64,000 nucleotides of DNA from Psychrobacillus sp044762855 (GTDB lineage: Bacteria > Bacillota > Bacilli > Bacillales_A > Planococcaceae): NCBI RefSeq assembly GCF_044762855.1, contig NZ_JBIWFB010000003.1, forward strand, positions 62,001 to 126,000, in the 5' to 3' direction. The stretch's first letter is position 1. Each line of letters starts with the position of its first letter. The position numbers and the translations under genes were made by a program. Under the pieces are notes generated by a model. That model saw only the letters and a program-made list of their open reading frames with translations. It was not told the DNA's origin and searched no databases. Positions 1-8,110 of this stretch are shown piece by piece.

Positions 1-74
1 AAAAAGAATTTCGAATGGAATGAAACGCATAATAGGGATACTGCGCAGTAGTGAGTTGTATGAAGTGTCCGCAG

Positions 75-209
75 GGATTTTCGCAGCAGGGCGGACGCTT
101 TCCGTAGGGTGAGCGATGAGCCTTCACCGCCACGCCTACGCGTGTACGTTGTGAAGGCTCATCTTACTCACTTGATCCTACTGGAGTCGCCTCCCTGCTG
201 CGAAAATCC
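75..209. repeat. Palindromic intergenic element, copy A
   Basis: Two nested inverted repeats. The outer 17-bp arms are perfect (75-91, GGATTTTCGCAGCAGGG, with 193-209). The inner 13-bp stem pairs 115-127 (GATGAGCCTTCAC) with 151-163. A related element lies in reverse orientation at 597-726, and both share the words GCTTTCC, GGTGAGCGATGAGCC and GGAGTCG. No open frame of note is present. It resembles the non-coding, structured repeats dispersed in Bacillaceae genomes; that family assignment is inference. Confidence 0.75.
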
Positions 210-236
210 AATGGAGATTACTAACTAATCAATGTC

Positions 237-341
237 CGAAATTAACAATAAGCGGTTGAACGAGACAATATACACTGCGAACTTGATAATAAGACAGCTG
301 AACACGACAAACTAGTCGAGCAGTTGCTGGTCAGGCGAGTT
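237..341. repeat. Degenerate 21-nt tandem array 1
   Basis: Five consecutive 21-nt units start at 237, 258, 279, 300 and 321, with a partial sixth at 342. Units 2-4 begin GAACGAGACAA, GAACTTGATAA and GAACACGACAA; the last ten positions are variable. No spacer of CRISPR length separates the units. The array lies 28 bp after palindromic element A. Function unknown. Confidence 0.6.
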
Positions 342-350
342 CAGCGGGAT

Positions 351-382
351 TTTAGGCATATTATTCCTATAATATGCCTAAA
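351..382. repeat. Perfect hairpin in intergenic block
   Basis: A perfect 14-bp stem, TTTAGGCATATTAT (351-364) with its complement at 369-382, around a 4-nt loop. No T-run follows on the plus strand, so it is not a convincing intrinsic terminator there. It sits between the two 21-nt arrays and may be part of the same repetitive block. Confidence 0.55.
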
Positions 383-420
383 CCATGGTCGTCTCAATCC
401 AAGTAAAGAGCTATTGTTAG

Positions 421-517
421 AAATTAGTTGCTTTCATATGCAATTTAGTTGCTCTCATGCTGTTTTTAGTTGCTTTCAGTGTAAAATTAGTTGCTTTCAA
501 TGACTAGTTGATTGCTC
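421..517. repeat. 21-nt tandem array 2 (TTAGTTGCTTTCA core)
   Basis: Four units of exactly 21 nt start at 421, 442, 463 and 484. Each has the core TTAGTTGCTTTCA (CTCTCA in the second) followed by a variable 5-8 nt segment. A degenerate fifth unit follows at 505-517. The period equals that of the arrays at 237 and 41670 although the core differs. Confidence 0.75.
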
Positions 518-596
518 TAAGCCATTTACTGGATACACTACATGAAAGGATAATTGTTTTAATCGAGACGATACTTAATAAGTGGGCAATTTCTAT

Positions 597-726
597 TGAT
601 TTTCGCTGCAGACGTCGACTCCTACCGGATGAGGGAGCAAAATGAGCCATCCCAACGTACGCCTTTTGGCGGCGGGGATGGCTCATCGCTCACCCGGTGG
701 AAAGCGTACGACTGCAGCGAAAATCA
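597..726. repeat. Palindromic intergenic element, copy B (inverted)
   Basis: The outer arms TGATTTTCGCTGCAG (597-611) and 712-726 are perfect complements. The inner 12-bp stem ATGAGCCATCCC (642-653) pairs with 675-686. Read on the minus strand it aligns with copy A (shared GCTTTCC, GGTGAGCGATGAGCC, GGAGTCG), so it is a second copy in opposite orientation. Its right half recurs at 41733. Confidence 0.75.
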
Positions 727-832
727 CAGCGGTCGCTAAGACACATTATCCCTATACTACGCTCAAAACTATAAATCCAAATTTCATGTTTTTTAAAGTA
801 ACCACATGTCAAAAATTTTATAGTTTCCTAAG

Positions 833-875
833 CGATAAAAAAAGAGTTCTTCCCAATAGATTAGGAAAAACTCTT
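833..875 (-). terminator. Intrinsic terminator on minus strand
   Basis: The stem 842-853 (AAGAGTTCTTCC) pairs with 864-875 with one mismatch, and on the minus strand it is followed by a run of seven T. The only minus-strand gene upstream is the exonuclease ending at 1409, so its transcript would run antisense through the C39-like gene before stopping here. The hairpin could alternatively act in the 5' leader of the C39-like gene. Confidence 0.5.
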
Positions 876-893
876 CTTATGAGGAGCTTACAT

Positions 894-1412
894 ATGAAAA
901 CACAATTGCATGTTCAAGGTATCTCTCAATATGATTCATCGATTCATGCTAATTTTCAAGCATCAGCTTGTGGTCCTGTTACTGCATTTGTTCTATTAAA
1001 CTATTTGTTGCCAAATGCGAATCCTTTTCAACCAAATGATTTGTATAGAAAGTTAGGTGGAACAAGAATTGGTTTATTCACCTACCGATTTATTCGAAAT
1101 ATGCGTAAAATACTTGGTCCAAATTGGCAAATTGAAAAATGTTCCCTACATACTGCCCTACAGGAACTTAAAAACGGACGACCAGTTGCACTCAAATTCG
1201 ATAAATACTTTTCCTTACAATGGAATAAAAAATCAACATTCGCTTATCACTGGGTACCCCTTATCGGATATGAAATAGAAGATGATGAACTTGTCTTAGT
1301 CATTCATGATAATGGAGGTCGAAACCGTGAAAGCAAAATTCGTAAAGTTCCTTATTCCCCAAATGCATCGATCTTAACTTTCATACAAGTAACTCCATTG
1401 GCTGCCCTTTAG
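894..1412 (+). CDS. C39-like cysteine peptidase family protein
   Basis: A 172-residue protein with the layout of the C39-like peptidase family: a Cys in QASACGPVTAF near residue 22, a His in AYHWVPLIGYE near residue 119 and an acidic/Asn site in VIHDNGG. These match the catalytic Cys-His-Asp/Asn triad of papain-like C39 enzymes. There is no signal peptide and no ABC-transporter fusion. The open frame extends upstream to 642 through palindromic element B, but GAGGAG at 881-886, seven bases before the ATG at 894, fixes the start. Its stop overlaps the stop of the convergent exonuclease gene. The substrate cannot be told. Confidence 0.75.
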   Translation: MKTQLHVQGISQYDSSIHANFQASACGPVTAFVLLNYLLPNANPFQPNDLYRKLGGTRIGLFTYRFIRNMRKILGPNWQIEKCSLHTALQELKNGRPVALKFDKYFSLQWNKKSTFAYHWVPLIGYEIEDDELVLVIHDNGGRNRESKIRKVPYSPNASILTFIQVTPLAAL

Positions 1413-2284
1413 TTTTGAAGCTGTCTTGCTAATATCGTATAGCCATGCTCATACAAATAATCGAATTTCGAAGATGCGATGTCCTGAACAACTAAGTGAT
1501 CTAGTTCTGCTTCAATCGGGACATCCCTTCTGATTGTTGCAAGTTCTTTCGATAGTTTCAACATTTCTAAGTCTGTCTCAATTTTCGTTCGTTGTCCTGC
1601 TTTCAATAAATGAAGGGAATCTATAACCGCTTCCACAGTTCCGTATGTTTGTACTAATTGTAAAGCTGTTTTCGGTCCAATTCCTTTCACGCCGGCATAG
1701 CCATCACTAGTATCCCCCATAAATGCCTTTACATCAGGGAATAACAATGGAGAAATGCCATACTCTTCTATAAAACGGGCTTCATTGTACACATCATAGA
1801 TTGTAAATCCTTTTTTCGTAAAGGCAATTTCTGTAGATGGATGTAGTAGCTGCAATAAATCTTTATCCCCACTTACAATCGTAAACCTTGCGTCATCTTG
1901 CCATTTATGTGTAATAGAAGCAATTGTATCATCCGCTTCCATTCCGACTACCCCAAAATTCATCCATCCCAAATGCTCGGACAAATCTTGTGCCATATCA
2001 AATTGTGGAATTAGTTCTTCTGCTGGTTTCGGGCGGTTTGCTTTATAGCCGTCATACATTTCATTGCGAAAAGTATGCATCCCTTTATCCCAACAAATTG
2101 CCATATGCGTCGGTTGCATTAAATTTTGTGCAGCAAGTACATGGCGGGCAAATCCTTGCACTGCATTCGTTGGAATCCCTTTATCATTTTTAAAATAATT
2201 TCCAGACATCGCGGTTGCGAAAAATGAGCGAAATAGTAGTGCCATTCCATCTATTATAAGTACATGTGGTTTATCTTGATTCAT
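1409..2284 (-). CDS. ypcP: 5'-3' exonuclease (FEN family, YpcP-like)
   Basis: A stand-alone flap/5'-3' exonuclease of about 291 residues, homologous to the N-terminal domain of DNA polymerase I. It would remove RNA primers and flaps during replication and repair. Visible landmarks are the N-terminal LIIDGMALLFRSFF, metal-binding acidic clusters (VGMEADDTIAS, SGDKDLLQL, FMGDTSDGYAGVKGIGPKTA) and the helix-hairpin-helix GVKGIGPKTA. There is no polymerase domain. The ATG at 2284 has AAAGGA eight bases upstream; the in-frame ATG at 2293 lies inside that site, so the shorter start is preferred. It is tail-to-tail with the C39-like gene, overlapping by 4 bp. Confidence 0.88.
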   Translation of the reverse strand: MNQDKPHVLIIDGMALLFRSFFATAMSGNYFKNDKGIPTNAVQGFARHVLAAQNLMQPTHMAICWDKGMHTFRNEMYDGYKANRPKPAEELIPQFDMAQDLSEHLGWMNFGVVGMEADDTIASITHKWQDDARFTIVSGDKDLLQLLHPSTEIAFTKKGFTIYDVYNEARFIEEYGISPLLFPDVKAFMGDTSDGYAGVKGIGPKTALQLVQTYGTVEAVIDSLHLLKAGQRTKIETDLEMLKLSKELATIRRDVPIEAELDHLVVQDIASSKFDYLYEHGYTILARQLQN

Positions 2285-2386
2285 ATTCAACATCCTTTTT
2301 CATTGATTAAACACTAGTATAACATGTGTGTGAAATCGATTGAATACGGGTATATAACTAGAAATATATATTTGGAGGATAAGTCA

Positions 2387-3601
2387 ATGAACATACATAA
2401 TGGCACACTTTTTTGGCCCACAACAACACCCTCTTTTAAACCTCGAAGTAAGAAAGAAAAGCTCGATTTATATGATGTAGTAATCGTAGGTGCTGGCATG
2501 TCCGGTTCACTAACAGCACTCGCTTTAGTAGAAGCTGGTCTATCAGTCGCCATATTAGATAAACGGGAGATGGGCTCCGGCAGCACAAGTGCAAACACGG
2601 GTTTACTACAGTATTCGAATGATATCATGCTACATGAGTTAATTGATCAAATTGGTGAAAAAGAGGCTGTTCGCTTTTATAAGCTTTGTTACGAAGCAGT
2701 AGATGATATTGAAACAATAGTAAATCGACTAAATTTGGATGCCGAGTTAATACGTAGACCAAGTATTTGCTACGCAAGTGATGAAAAAGATGTGAATAAG
2801 ATCCAAACAGAATACGCTACTTTGAAAAAGTATGGATTTCCATGTGACTATTTCGAACAACATGATATAGAAAAAAAGTTTCCATTCTCAAAACTAGGTG
2901 CTTTAGTTACCTTTAACGATGCAGAAGTAAATCCATTGAAATTTGTACAAGGACTTCTAGAGAAAGTAGAAGCAAAAGGAGCCCATTTATTCCCACATAT
3001 TGATGTACAGGATGTATTTAATGAAGACAATCATCTCGACATCCGAACTTCTGAACAATCTTTCCAAGCAAAACACATCATATATACAACTGGCTACGAA
3101 ACAACACCTGTCGGCAACAGAATAGGAGCAGATATTAACCGCTCATATGTATTTGTAAGTAATCAAATAGAAGATTTATCGGACTGGTATAAAAAAGCTC
3201 TCATTTGGGAAACGAAAAGACCATATCTATATATGCGGACAACTGTAGACAATAGACTGATTGTCGGTGGATTAGATGAGGATATACCAGAAGCCCCAGT
3301 TTCAGATGAATTAATCATGAAGCGAGCAAACAATTTATTAAATCAAACAAAGAAATTATTCCCAAATTATGACGTGAACATCGAATATGCTTACGCAGCA
3401 AGCTTCGGAGAATCCATTGATAATCTGCCATTCATCGGCGAACACCCAACCAAAAACAATCACTACTATTTATTAGGCTACGGTGGGAACGGAACGGTGT
3501 ACAGTATGTTAGGGTCTCAAATTTTAAGGGATTTGATCACTGGGAAAAGAAATGAAGATGCGGAGATTGTTGGATTGCGTAGGAAATATGGAGTGACGTA
3601 A
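2387..3601 (+). CDS. FAD-dependent oxidoreductase (DAO family)
   Basis: A flavoprotein of 404 residues in the D-amino-acid oxidase/glycine oxidase superfamily. The dinucleotide-binding fold is plain: DVVIVGAGMSGS at about residues 30-41 and an acidic ribose-binding end in VAILDKREMGSGSTSANTG. The C-terminal GYGGNGTVYSMLG matches the second FAD contact. The amine substrate is unknown; PuuB-like amine oxidases have this layout. GGAGG at 2375-2379 places the start at ATG 2387 rather than 2324. It is a monocistronic unit between a divergent exonuclease and a convergent EPS operon, ending in a shared terminator. Confidence 0.82.
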   Translation: MNIHNGTLFWPTTTPSFKPRSKKEKLDLYDVVIVGAGMSGSLTALALVEAGLSVAILDKREMGSGSTSANTGLLQYSNDIMLHELIDQIGEKEAVRFYKLCYEAVDDIETIVNRLNLDAELIRRPSICYASDEKDVNKIQTEYATLKKYGFPCDYFEQHDIEKKFPFSKLGALVTFNDAEVNPLKFVQGLLEKVEAKGAHLFPHIDVQDVFNEDNHLDIRTSEQSFQAKHIIYTTGYETTPVGNRIGADINRSYVFVSNQIEDLSDWYKKALIWETKRPYLYMRTTVDNRLIVGGLDEDIPEAPVSDELIMKRANNLLNQTKKLFPNYDVNIEYAYAASFGESIDNLPFIGEHPTKNNHYYLLGYGGNGTVYSMLGSQILRDLITGKRNEDAEIVGLRRKYGVT

Positions 3602-3602
3602 A

Positions 3603-3638
3603 AGCACGAAGGTGAGTAGCACTCCCTTCGTGCTTTTT
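3603..3638. terminator. Bidirectional intrinsic terminator
   Basis: The stem AGCACGAAGG (3603-3612) pairs with 3625-3634 and is followed by five T on the plus strand; the minus strand also ends in T. It lies between the oxidoreductase stop (3601) and the stop of the last EPS-operon gene (3637), so it can end both convergent transcripts. Confidence 0.85.
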
Positions 3639-4572
3639 ATGAAATAATTTTCAATACATCCGCTACATCTCGCATATGCATACTTTGAAAATTGTAATTT
3701 GCTTTTAAATAATCTACATGCTTTAAGATTTCTTCGAGAAACTGCAAATTCTCTTCAATATTCTTTCCAAAATTATGTGGATGCCACCAAAGATGATATA
3801 GTTCATTGTTTTTAGCAGCTTTTGTTAATCCATTTTTTATACGTCTCAAACGCAAACTTTCTAATACTGCAAGTTGTTTACTATAGGGTCTTAAAAAGCG
3901 ACTCGATTTTATGTTGATAATCGGTTCCTTTTGGATATTTTTCAATGAATACGTGTGGTGCCCAGTCAGATTTACATATGCATCGATTAAACGCAACATT
4001 CGCTTTGTTACTGGATTTGTTTTACTCGTGTAAGCTCTGTAAATCCAGCTTTCTTCATTTCCACGATAGGCGCTGATCCCGTATGTTTTGCAAAGGTTTA
4101 AATAATCATTATTTGTCTGATTTCTAGGAAAAACTAAAGAGGTAATGCCCTCGCCAAGTTGAAAAACTGCTTGTAAATCTTTTGCAAAATGAGCGGTTTG
4201 TTGCCCATCTTCTAAACAGTAATAATGTGAAAATGTATGGGTAGCAATTTCTTGATTAGGTATTACGTTGATCATATCGACAAGTGATTTTCCATAATGA
4301 TACGGATCTTGTATTTCATCTTCTCCAACTTGCCATAGATTGGATTTAGCTGAAAAAGCTTCATTTTCATACGGTGTATCCAAACTTTCTAACCTTGCTA
4401 AAAGTTCATCTTTACTTTGACAATAGAGCATTCCAACAATTGCCCACGTTGCGTGAATATCATACTGTAGAAACAACTGCAAAATCCGTGGAATAGCAAG
4501 ACGAGCTCCCAGTATATTTTCTCCATATTCTTCTAGAGTAAATACATCATGGACTCCCCAGTTTAGCTCCAT
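3637..4572 (-). CDS. Polysaccharide deacetylase family protein, frameshifted at its start
   Basis: NodB-like carbohydrate esterase, last gene of the EPS operon, likely to remove acetyl groups from the polymer. The frame given starts at an internal Met (MELNWGVHD). Upstream codons 4573-4599 read LGALVISLD in the same frame, which is the family's first strand with its catalytic Asp, but contain no ATG, GTG or TTG. An ATG at 4607, overlapping the previous gene's TGA as ATGA, reads MKSWG and would join this frame if the G-run at 4593-4597 had six G instead of five. Other motifs are the metal-site HTFSH and LWWHPHNFG near the C-terminus. Either a -1 frameshift or initiation at CTG 4599, which has AAGGAAGG at good distance. 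Confidence 0.75.
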   Translation of the reverse strand: MELNWGVHDVFTLEEYGENILGARLAIPRILQLFLQYDIHATWAIVGMLYCQSKDELLARLESLDTPYENEAFSAKSNLWQVGEDEIQDPYHYGKSLVDMINVIPNQEIATHTFSHYYCLEDGQQTAHFAKDLQAVFQLGEGITSLVFPRNQTNNDYLNLCKTYGISAYRGNEESWIYRAYTSKTNPVTKRMLRLIDAYVNLTGHHTYSLKNIQKEPIINIKSSRFLRPYSKQLAVLESLRLRRIKNGLTKAAKNNELYHLWWHPHNFGKNIEENLQFLEEILKHVDYLKANYNFQSMHMRDVADVLKIIS

Positions 4573-4603
4573 ATCTAAAGAAATAACGAGTGCCCCCAGG
4601 ACT

Positions 4604-5329
4604 TCATCCTTCCTTTATTTTAATTGACCTTAGCCAAAGAATTAGCTTGCCTACGATTGAATTTGCCTCATAACCAGAGTACACTTCCGTAATTTCTCCA
4701 CCGAATTCTAATTTGAATTTGCGAATATTTTCATTAGTAGTAAGTCCCCCCATATCATAAGTTGTATGATGATGCCCTTTGAAATATAAAATGTTACGCC
4801 ATAGTAAAAAGCGACTAGCTTCACTTAAAAGTCTTTTTTCTTCCCTTTTTTCCTTTAAACGAAAATGAGAAGCCGAATACAAAGAAAAAGTAGTGTTACC
4901 ATCTGAAATATACACTCTATAGCACAGAACTTCATCTAAATGATTCAAAAGCTTGGTAATCACAAGGGCATCCTTGTCTTTTAACATCCTCATCGTATTC
5001 ACATGAAAGGAATTACAAGGGTAAGTGTTAGCAAACTTTGCAAAATGATTATAAAACTTTTGGAAAGCTCGTATATCTGCCATTTCTGGCCTATCGATTA
5101 CTTCGATCCGAAATTGGTGACCCGCAGCTTTATTAATTTGTTTTCTATTTGTTCGATGCAATTGTTGAAACAATTCCACTTCACTTTTTGTTAAATCAAT
5201 ATGAATCGTCTCTGTTCTTTGTAAAGCATTTTTGGGAATTAATGAATGAGAAAATCCTAGAATATCAGTAGATTTTTCATCCACCTTGTATTCATCCAAA
5301 AAATAATACATGTCCATATTTATATTCAA
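4604..5329 (-). CDS. FemAB/GNAT-like acyltransferase
   Basis: A 241-residue protein of the GNAT-fold group that includes FemAB and CelD-like enzymes. Support comes from the C-terminal YDMGGLTTNENIRKFKLEFGG, where a glycine-rich acyl-CoA region precedes the KxxFGG-type end, and an RTNRKQINKA helix near residue 58. It probably decorates the EPS or a glycan precursor. The start at 5329 is TTG; ATGs at 5317 and 5311 are alternatives and none has a strong ribosome binding site. Its TGA overlaps the ATG proposed for the deacetylase, suggesting translational coupling. Confidence 0.7.
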   Translation of the reverse strand: MNINMDMYYFLDEYKVDEKSTDILGFSHSLIPKNALQRTETIHIDLTKSEVELFQQLHRTNRKQINKAAGHQFRIEVIDRPEMADIRAFQKFYNHFAKFANTYPCNSFHVNTMRMLKDKDALVITKLLNHLDEVLCYRVYISDGNTTFSLYSASHFRLKEKREEKRLLSEASRFLLWRNILYFKGHHHTTYDMGGLTTNENIRKFKLEFGGEITEVYSGYEANSIVGKLILWLRSIKIKEG

Positions 5330-5436
5330 AAACTTTCTCTCTAAGAGGATTATAAAAATACCTTCTCTCTTATTCTACTTACATATCATTCATTTTACAT
5401 ATTCGGGATTTCCAATTAAGTTCTTGTTTCCTTAAA

Positions 5437-6006
5437 TTATTTAGAGATAATTATCTCTTTTGCCCAAAGAAAGTCACGATAAGTTTTTGCACCCAACTTA
5501 TTAGTTGAGAAGATAGTTTTTCTTGTACATTCATCCCACTCATCATAAGAAGTTAAAGTTCGAATTGATTTCTCCTTTATATTTCTCGCTTGCAAATAGT
5601 TGGATAATTTATGTGTAGTAATACTTTTCTCTGATAACCCATGCAAGTAAAATACGATACTCTTCTTTTGAGTAATAATAGAATCTAAAACAAACATAAT
5701 AACTCGATCTATATCTCTCTTTCGTACTATTAAGTCCATAAACAAGGCCTCTTCAAAAGCTAAAAAGTGGGCGATGTAACCAAACCAAGTTCTTTTCAAT
5801 TGAAACGGAAAAAAAGCAATCATTCGATTATTCTCTTTTACTGCATAAATTTCCACTTCCGCATTTCTACCCGAAACTTCCCACCACTTACAAACATATT
5901 CAAGTTCGATAAAGGGGTTTGAATTATTATTTTCCTCTAAAATAGTATTCCATTCTTTTTCAAATAATCTTAAATGCTTAGACGATTTAATCAGAACGAG
6001 CTCCAA
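5437..6006 (-). pseudogene. Truncated CelD/BcsL-like acetyltransferase (internal deletion)
   Basis: Residues 1 to about 150 align with the N-terminal part of the 561-residue protein at 8111-9796: shared NPFIE, a WW pair near residue 44, IAFFPF, a VxFxLHGL strand. The homology then stops and a short unrelated tail, KLGAKTYRDFLWAKEIIISK, follows. The catalytic C-terminal half of the domain, with HDKRWKKKH in the paralogue, is missing. This looks like a duplicated gene that lost its middle. It keeps its place between epimerase and FemAB-like gene in the operon, so it may still be transcribed and translated. Confidence 0.6.
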
Positions 6007-6023
6007 GTAATCCTCCCTTCAAG

Positions 6024-6932
6024 TTAAGTCTGTTTTATATGCGTATAATAATTAATGGTCTCTTCTAGGGCTGATGCAAAACTATATGTTGGTTGCCATT
6101 CAAAAGATGCTATAGCTTTTTCGTTAGATAGCACACTTCTTTCAATTTCTCCTTCACGTAATGGTTGGTATATAGGATTGGTTCGAACTCCCGTAAGCTC
6201 CGTTAATCCCTCGAACACTTGTTGAATCGATATTTCCGTTGAAGAGCTAATATTAAATATTCCAGTACTTTCTGATGTTAATGATTGAATGCAAGCAGCT
6301 GCTACATCTTTTACATAGATGAAATCCCTTGTTTGACTGCCATCAAAAATCACTGGATCTTTTCCTTCTAACAGACGATCAAGGAGGCTTGTAATTACAC
6401 CACCTGCCTGTAAAGGACCGAACACATTGGAAAATCTTAAGATGCAACTCTTTAAATTAAATAGTTTTTCGTATAGTAGTATATAATTTTCAGCGGAGAG
6501 TTTAGATAAGGCATAAAAGGATAGTGGAGCAAGCTTCGAATCTTCTTTTATAGGTAATATAGAAGGATTTCCATACACTGCAGCAGTTGATGCAAAAACA
6601 CATTTTTTTACATTATATTGTTTGGAAAAACGAAGAATATTAAGTGTACCAAGTAAATTTGCTTGGCAGTCCTCCATAGGTTTCAACATGGAGTTAAATA
6701 CAGATGATTGTGCAGCTAAGTGAATGACATAGTCTGGTTGTTCACGTAGGAATACATTCTCTAAATCATTTTCTGTAATATCTAATTCATAAAATCGTGT
6801 ATCTTTCACAATATTACTTTTCGTACCCGTCGATAAATTATCTACTGCAACAACGGTAAATTGCTGTTTTAATAAGGCTTGTACGACATAAGTTCCGATA
6901 AAACCAGCAGCTCCAGTAACTAATACTTTCAA
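6024..6932 (-). CDS. NAD-dependent epimerase/dehydratase (UDP-glucose 4-epimerase type)
   Basis: A 302-residue extended short-chain dehydrogenase. It has the NAD-binding GAAGFIGTYV at residues 7-16, the active-site Ser/Thr in ASTAAVYG, and the YALSK of the YxxxK pair near residue 146. It is most like UDP-hexose 4-epimerases that supply sugar nucleotides for EPS. The ATG overlaps the stop of the upstream glycosyltransferase by 4 bp (ATGA), so the two are translationally coupled. The exact sugar cannot be read from the sequence. Confidence 0.85.
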   Translation of the reverse strand: MKVLVTGAAGFIGTYVVQALLKQQFTVVAVDNLSTGTKSNIVKDTRFYELDITENDLENVFLREQPDYVIHLAAQSSVFNSMLKPMEDCQANLLGTLNILRFSKQYNVKKCVFASTAAVYGNPSILPIKEDSKLAPLSFYALSKLSAENYILLYEKLFNLKSCILRFSNVFGPLQAGGVITSLLDRLLEGKDPVIFDGSQTRDFIYVKDVAAACIQSLTSESTGIFNISSSTEISIQQVFEGLTELTGVRTNPIYQPLREGEIERSVLSNEKAIASFEWQPTYSFASALEETINYYTHIKQT

Positions 6933-8029
6933 TTTTTCTCCTCCGATAAAGTTAAGTTGTAATACGTAGAAAGTGTTTTTTCATACATTTTTTCGAATGT
7001 AAAACTTGTCTCATATAATTCACGACTTTTGTTTCCCATTTTTTGACGAAGTAACTCATCGTTTATCAATAAGGATAGCTTCTCTGATAAGTTTTCATGA
7101 ATTAAAAAACCATTTCTCCACTCTCTGACAAGCTCTCTTACCCCTCCCACATTTGATGCAATAATCGGAAGTCCTTGTGACATTGCCTCCAATATACTTA
7201 ATGGCAGACCTTCCCATGAGGAAGTTAGGGTGAAAATATCTGAGTCACTTAATAACGCCTGGATGTTTGAATAATTGCCTACAAAGGTTACTTTGTCCCC
7301 TAAATTATTTTCTTGCACAAATTGAACGGATTCAGTTCTTAAACTTCCATCGCCTGCAAAAATCATATGCCAGTTTAATTCCTTCAGAGGTAACAGAGCC
7401 TCTAAAAGTTCTCGTTGTTTTTTAGGTTTCTCAAAGCGAGCGACCATTAAAATATTCACAATTTCTCTAGGGGTACTTTCTAATTGTCCATTTTTCATAT
7501 CTCTCACACCATTATGAATAGTCTTTAGCTTTTCAAATGGTAGTACTTGATGTTTTAAGGCTAGGTTTCGATCATAATCGCAAACAGTAATTACAGTTTT
7601 GCTAATCTTCCCTACCCATTTTTCAATTTTTCTGTACAAGCGTTGCTGTTTTTTCGCTACACCTTCTGTAAAGGACCAACCATGTGCGGTAAATACAAAA
7701 GGGATGCGAAGAGACCAACAGGCAATCCTGCCTAAAATACCAGCTTTCGAAGAATGAATTGCCACAATATCTGGTTGTAGTTTTTTTATATTACGGCGTA
7801 TTTCTAGTAGCGCAAAAAAATCTTTTACTAGATGAATATTTCGTCCTAAAAACTTACTACGCACATAAGTAATAGAAGGAATATACAAGCTTTCGTCTAC
7901 TTTTTCTATACCTCCGCAAACAATGGTTACAATATGGCCATCTTTTATAAGCTGCCTCGATAAATCACGGACATGCACTTGAGCTCCACCTAGTTCATCC
8001 ATATGTGTGATCAATTGAACAATTCTCAT
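6929..8029 (-). CDS. Glycosyltransferase family 4 (GT-B)
   Basis: A 366-residue glycosyltransferase with both GT-B halves. The N-terminal acceptor domain opens MRIVQLITHMDELGGAQ; the C-terminal donor domain carries ARFEKPKKQ and the EGLPLSILEAMSQGLP motif, with the two glutamates of the EX7E signature. It probably adds one sugar to the lipid-linked EPS repeat on the cytoplasmic face. Coupled to the epimerase by a 4-bp overlap. Confidence 0.85.
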   Translation of the reverse strand: MRIVQLITHMDELGGAQVHVRDLSRQLIKDGHIVTIVCGGIEKVDESLYIPSITYVRSKFLGRNIHLVKDFFALLEIRRNIKKLQPDIVAIHSSKAGILGRIACWSLRIPFVFTAHGWSFTEGVAKKQQRLYRKIEKWVGKISKTVITVCDYDRNLALKHQVLPFEKLKTIHNGVRDMKNGQLESTPREIVNILMVARFEKPKKQRELLEALLPLKELNWHMIFAGDGSLRTESVQFVQENNLGDKVTFVGNYSNIQALLSDSDIFTLTSSWEGLPLSILEAMSQGLPIIASNVGGVRELVREWRNGFLIHENLSEKLSLLINDELLRQKMGNKSRELYETSFTFEKMYEKTLSTYYNLTLSEEKN

Positions 8030-8110
8030 CTAAAATCCCTCTTTTTCCTTGATGGAATCGATGCAAAATATATGAAACATATAATTTTTTATTATATTGG
8101 CGAATAATCA

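Noticed and set aside
237..517. Possible CRISPR array
   Set aside because: The units are 21 nt in direct contact with only a few variable bases; no spacers and no cas genes are present.
642..893. N-terminal extension of the C39-like protein reading through palindromic element B
   Set aside because: The extra 84 codons derive from repeat sequence, and a clear ribosome binding site precedes ATG 894.
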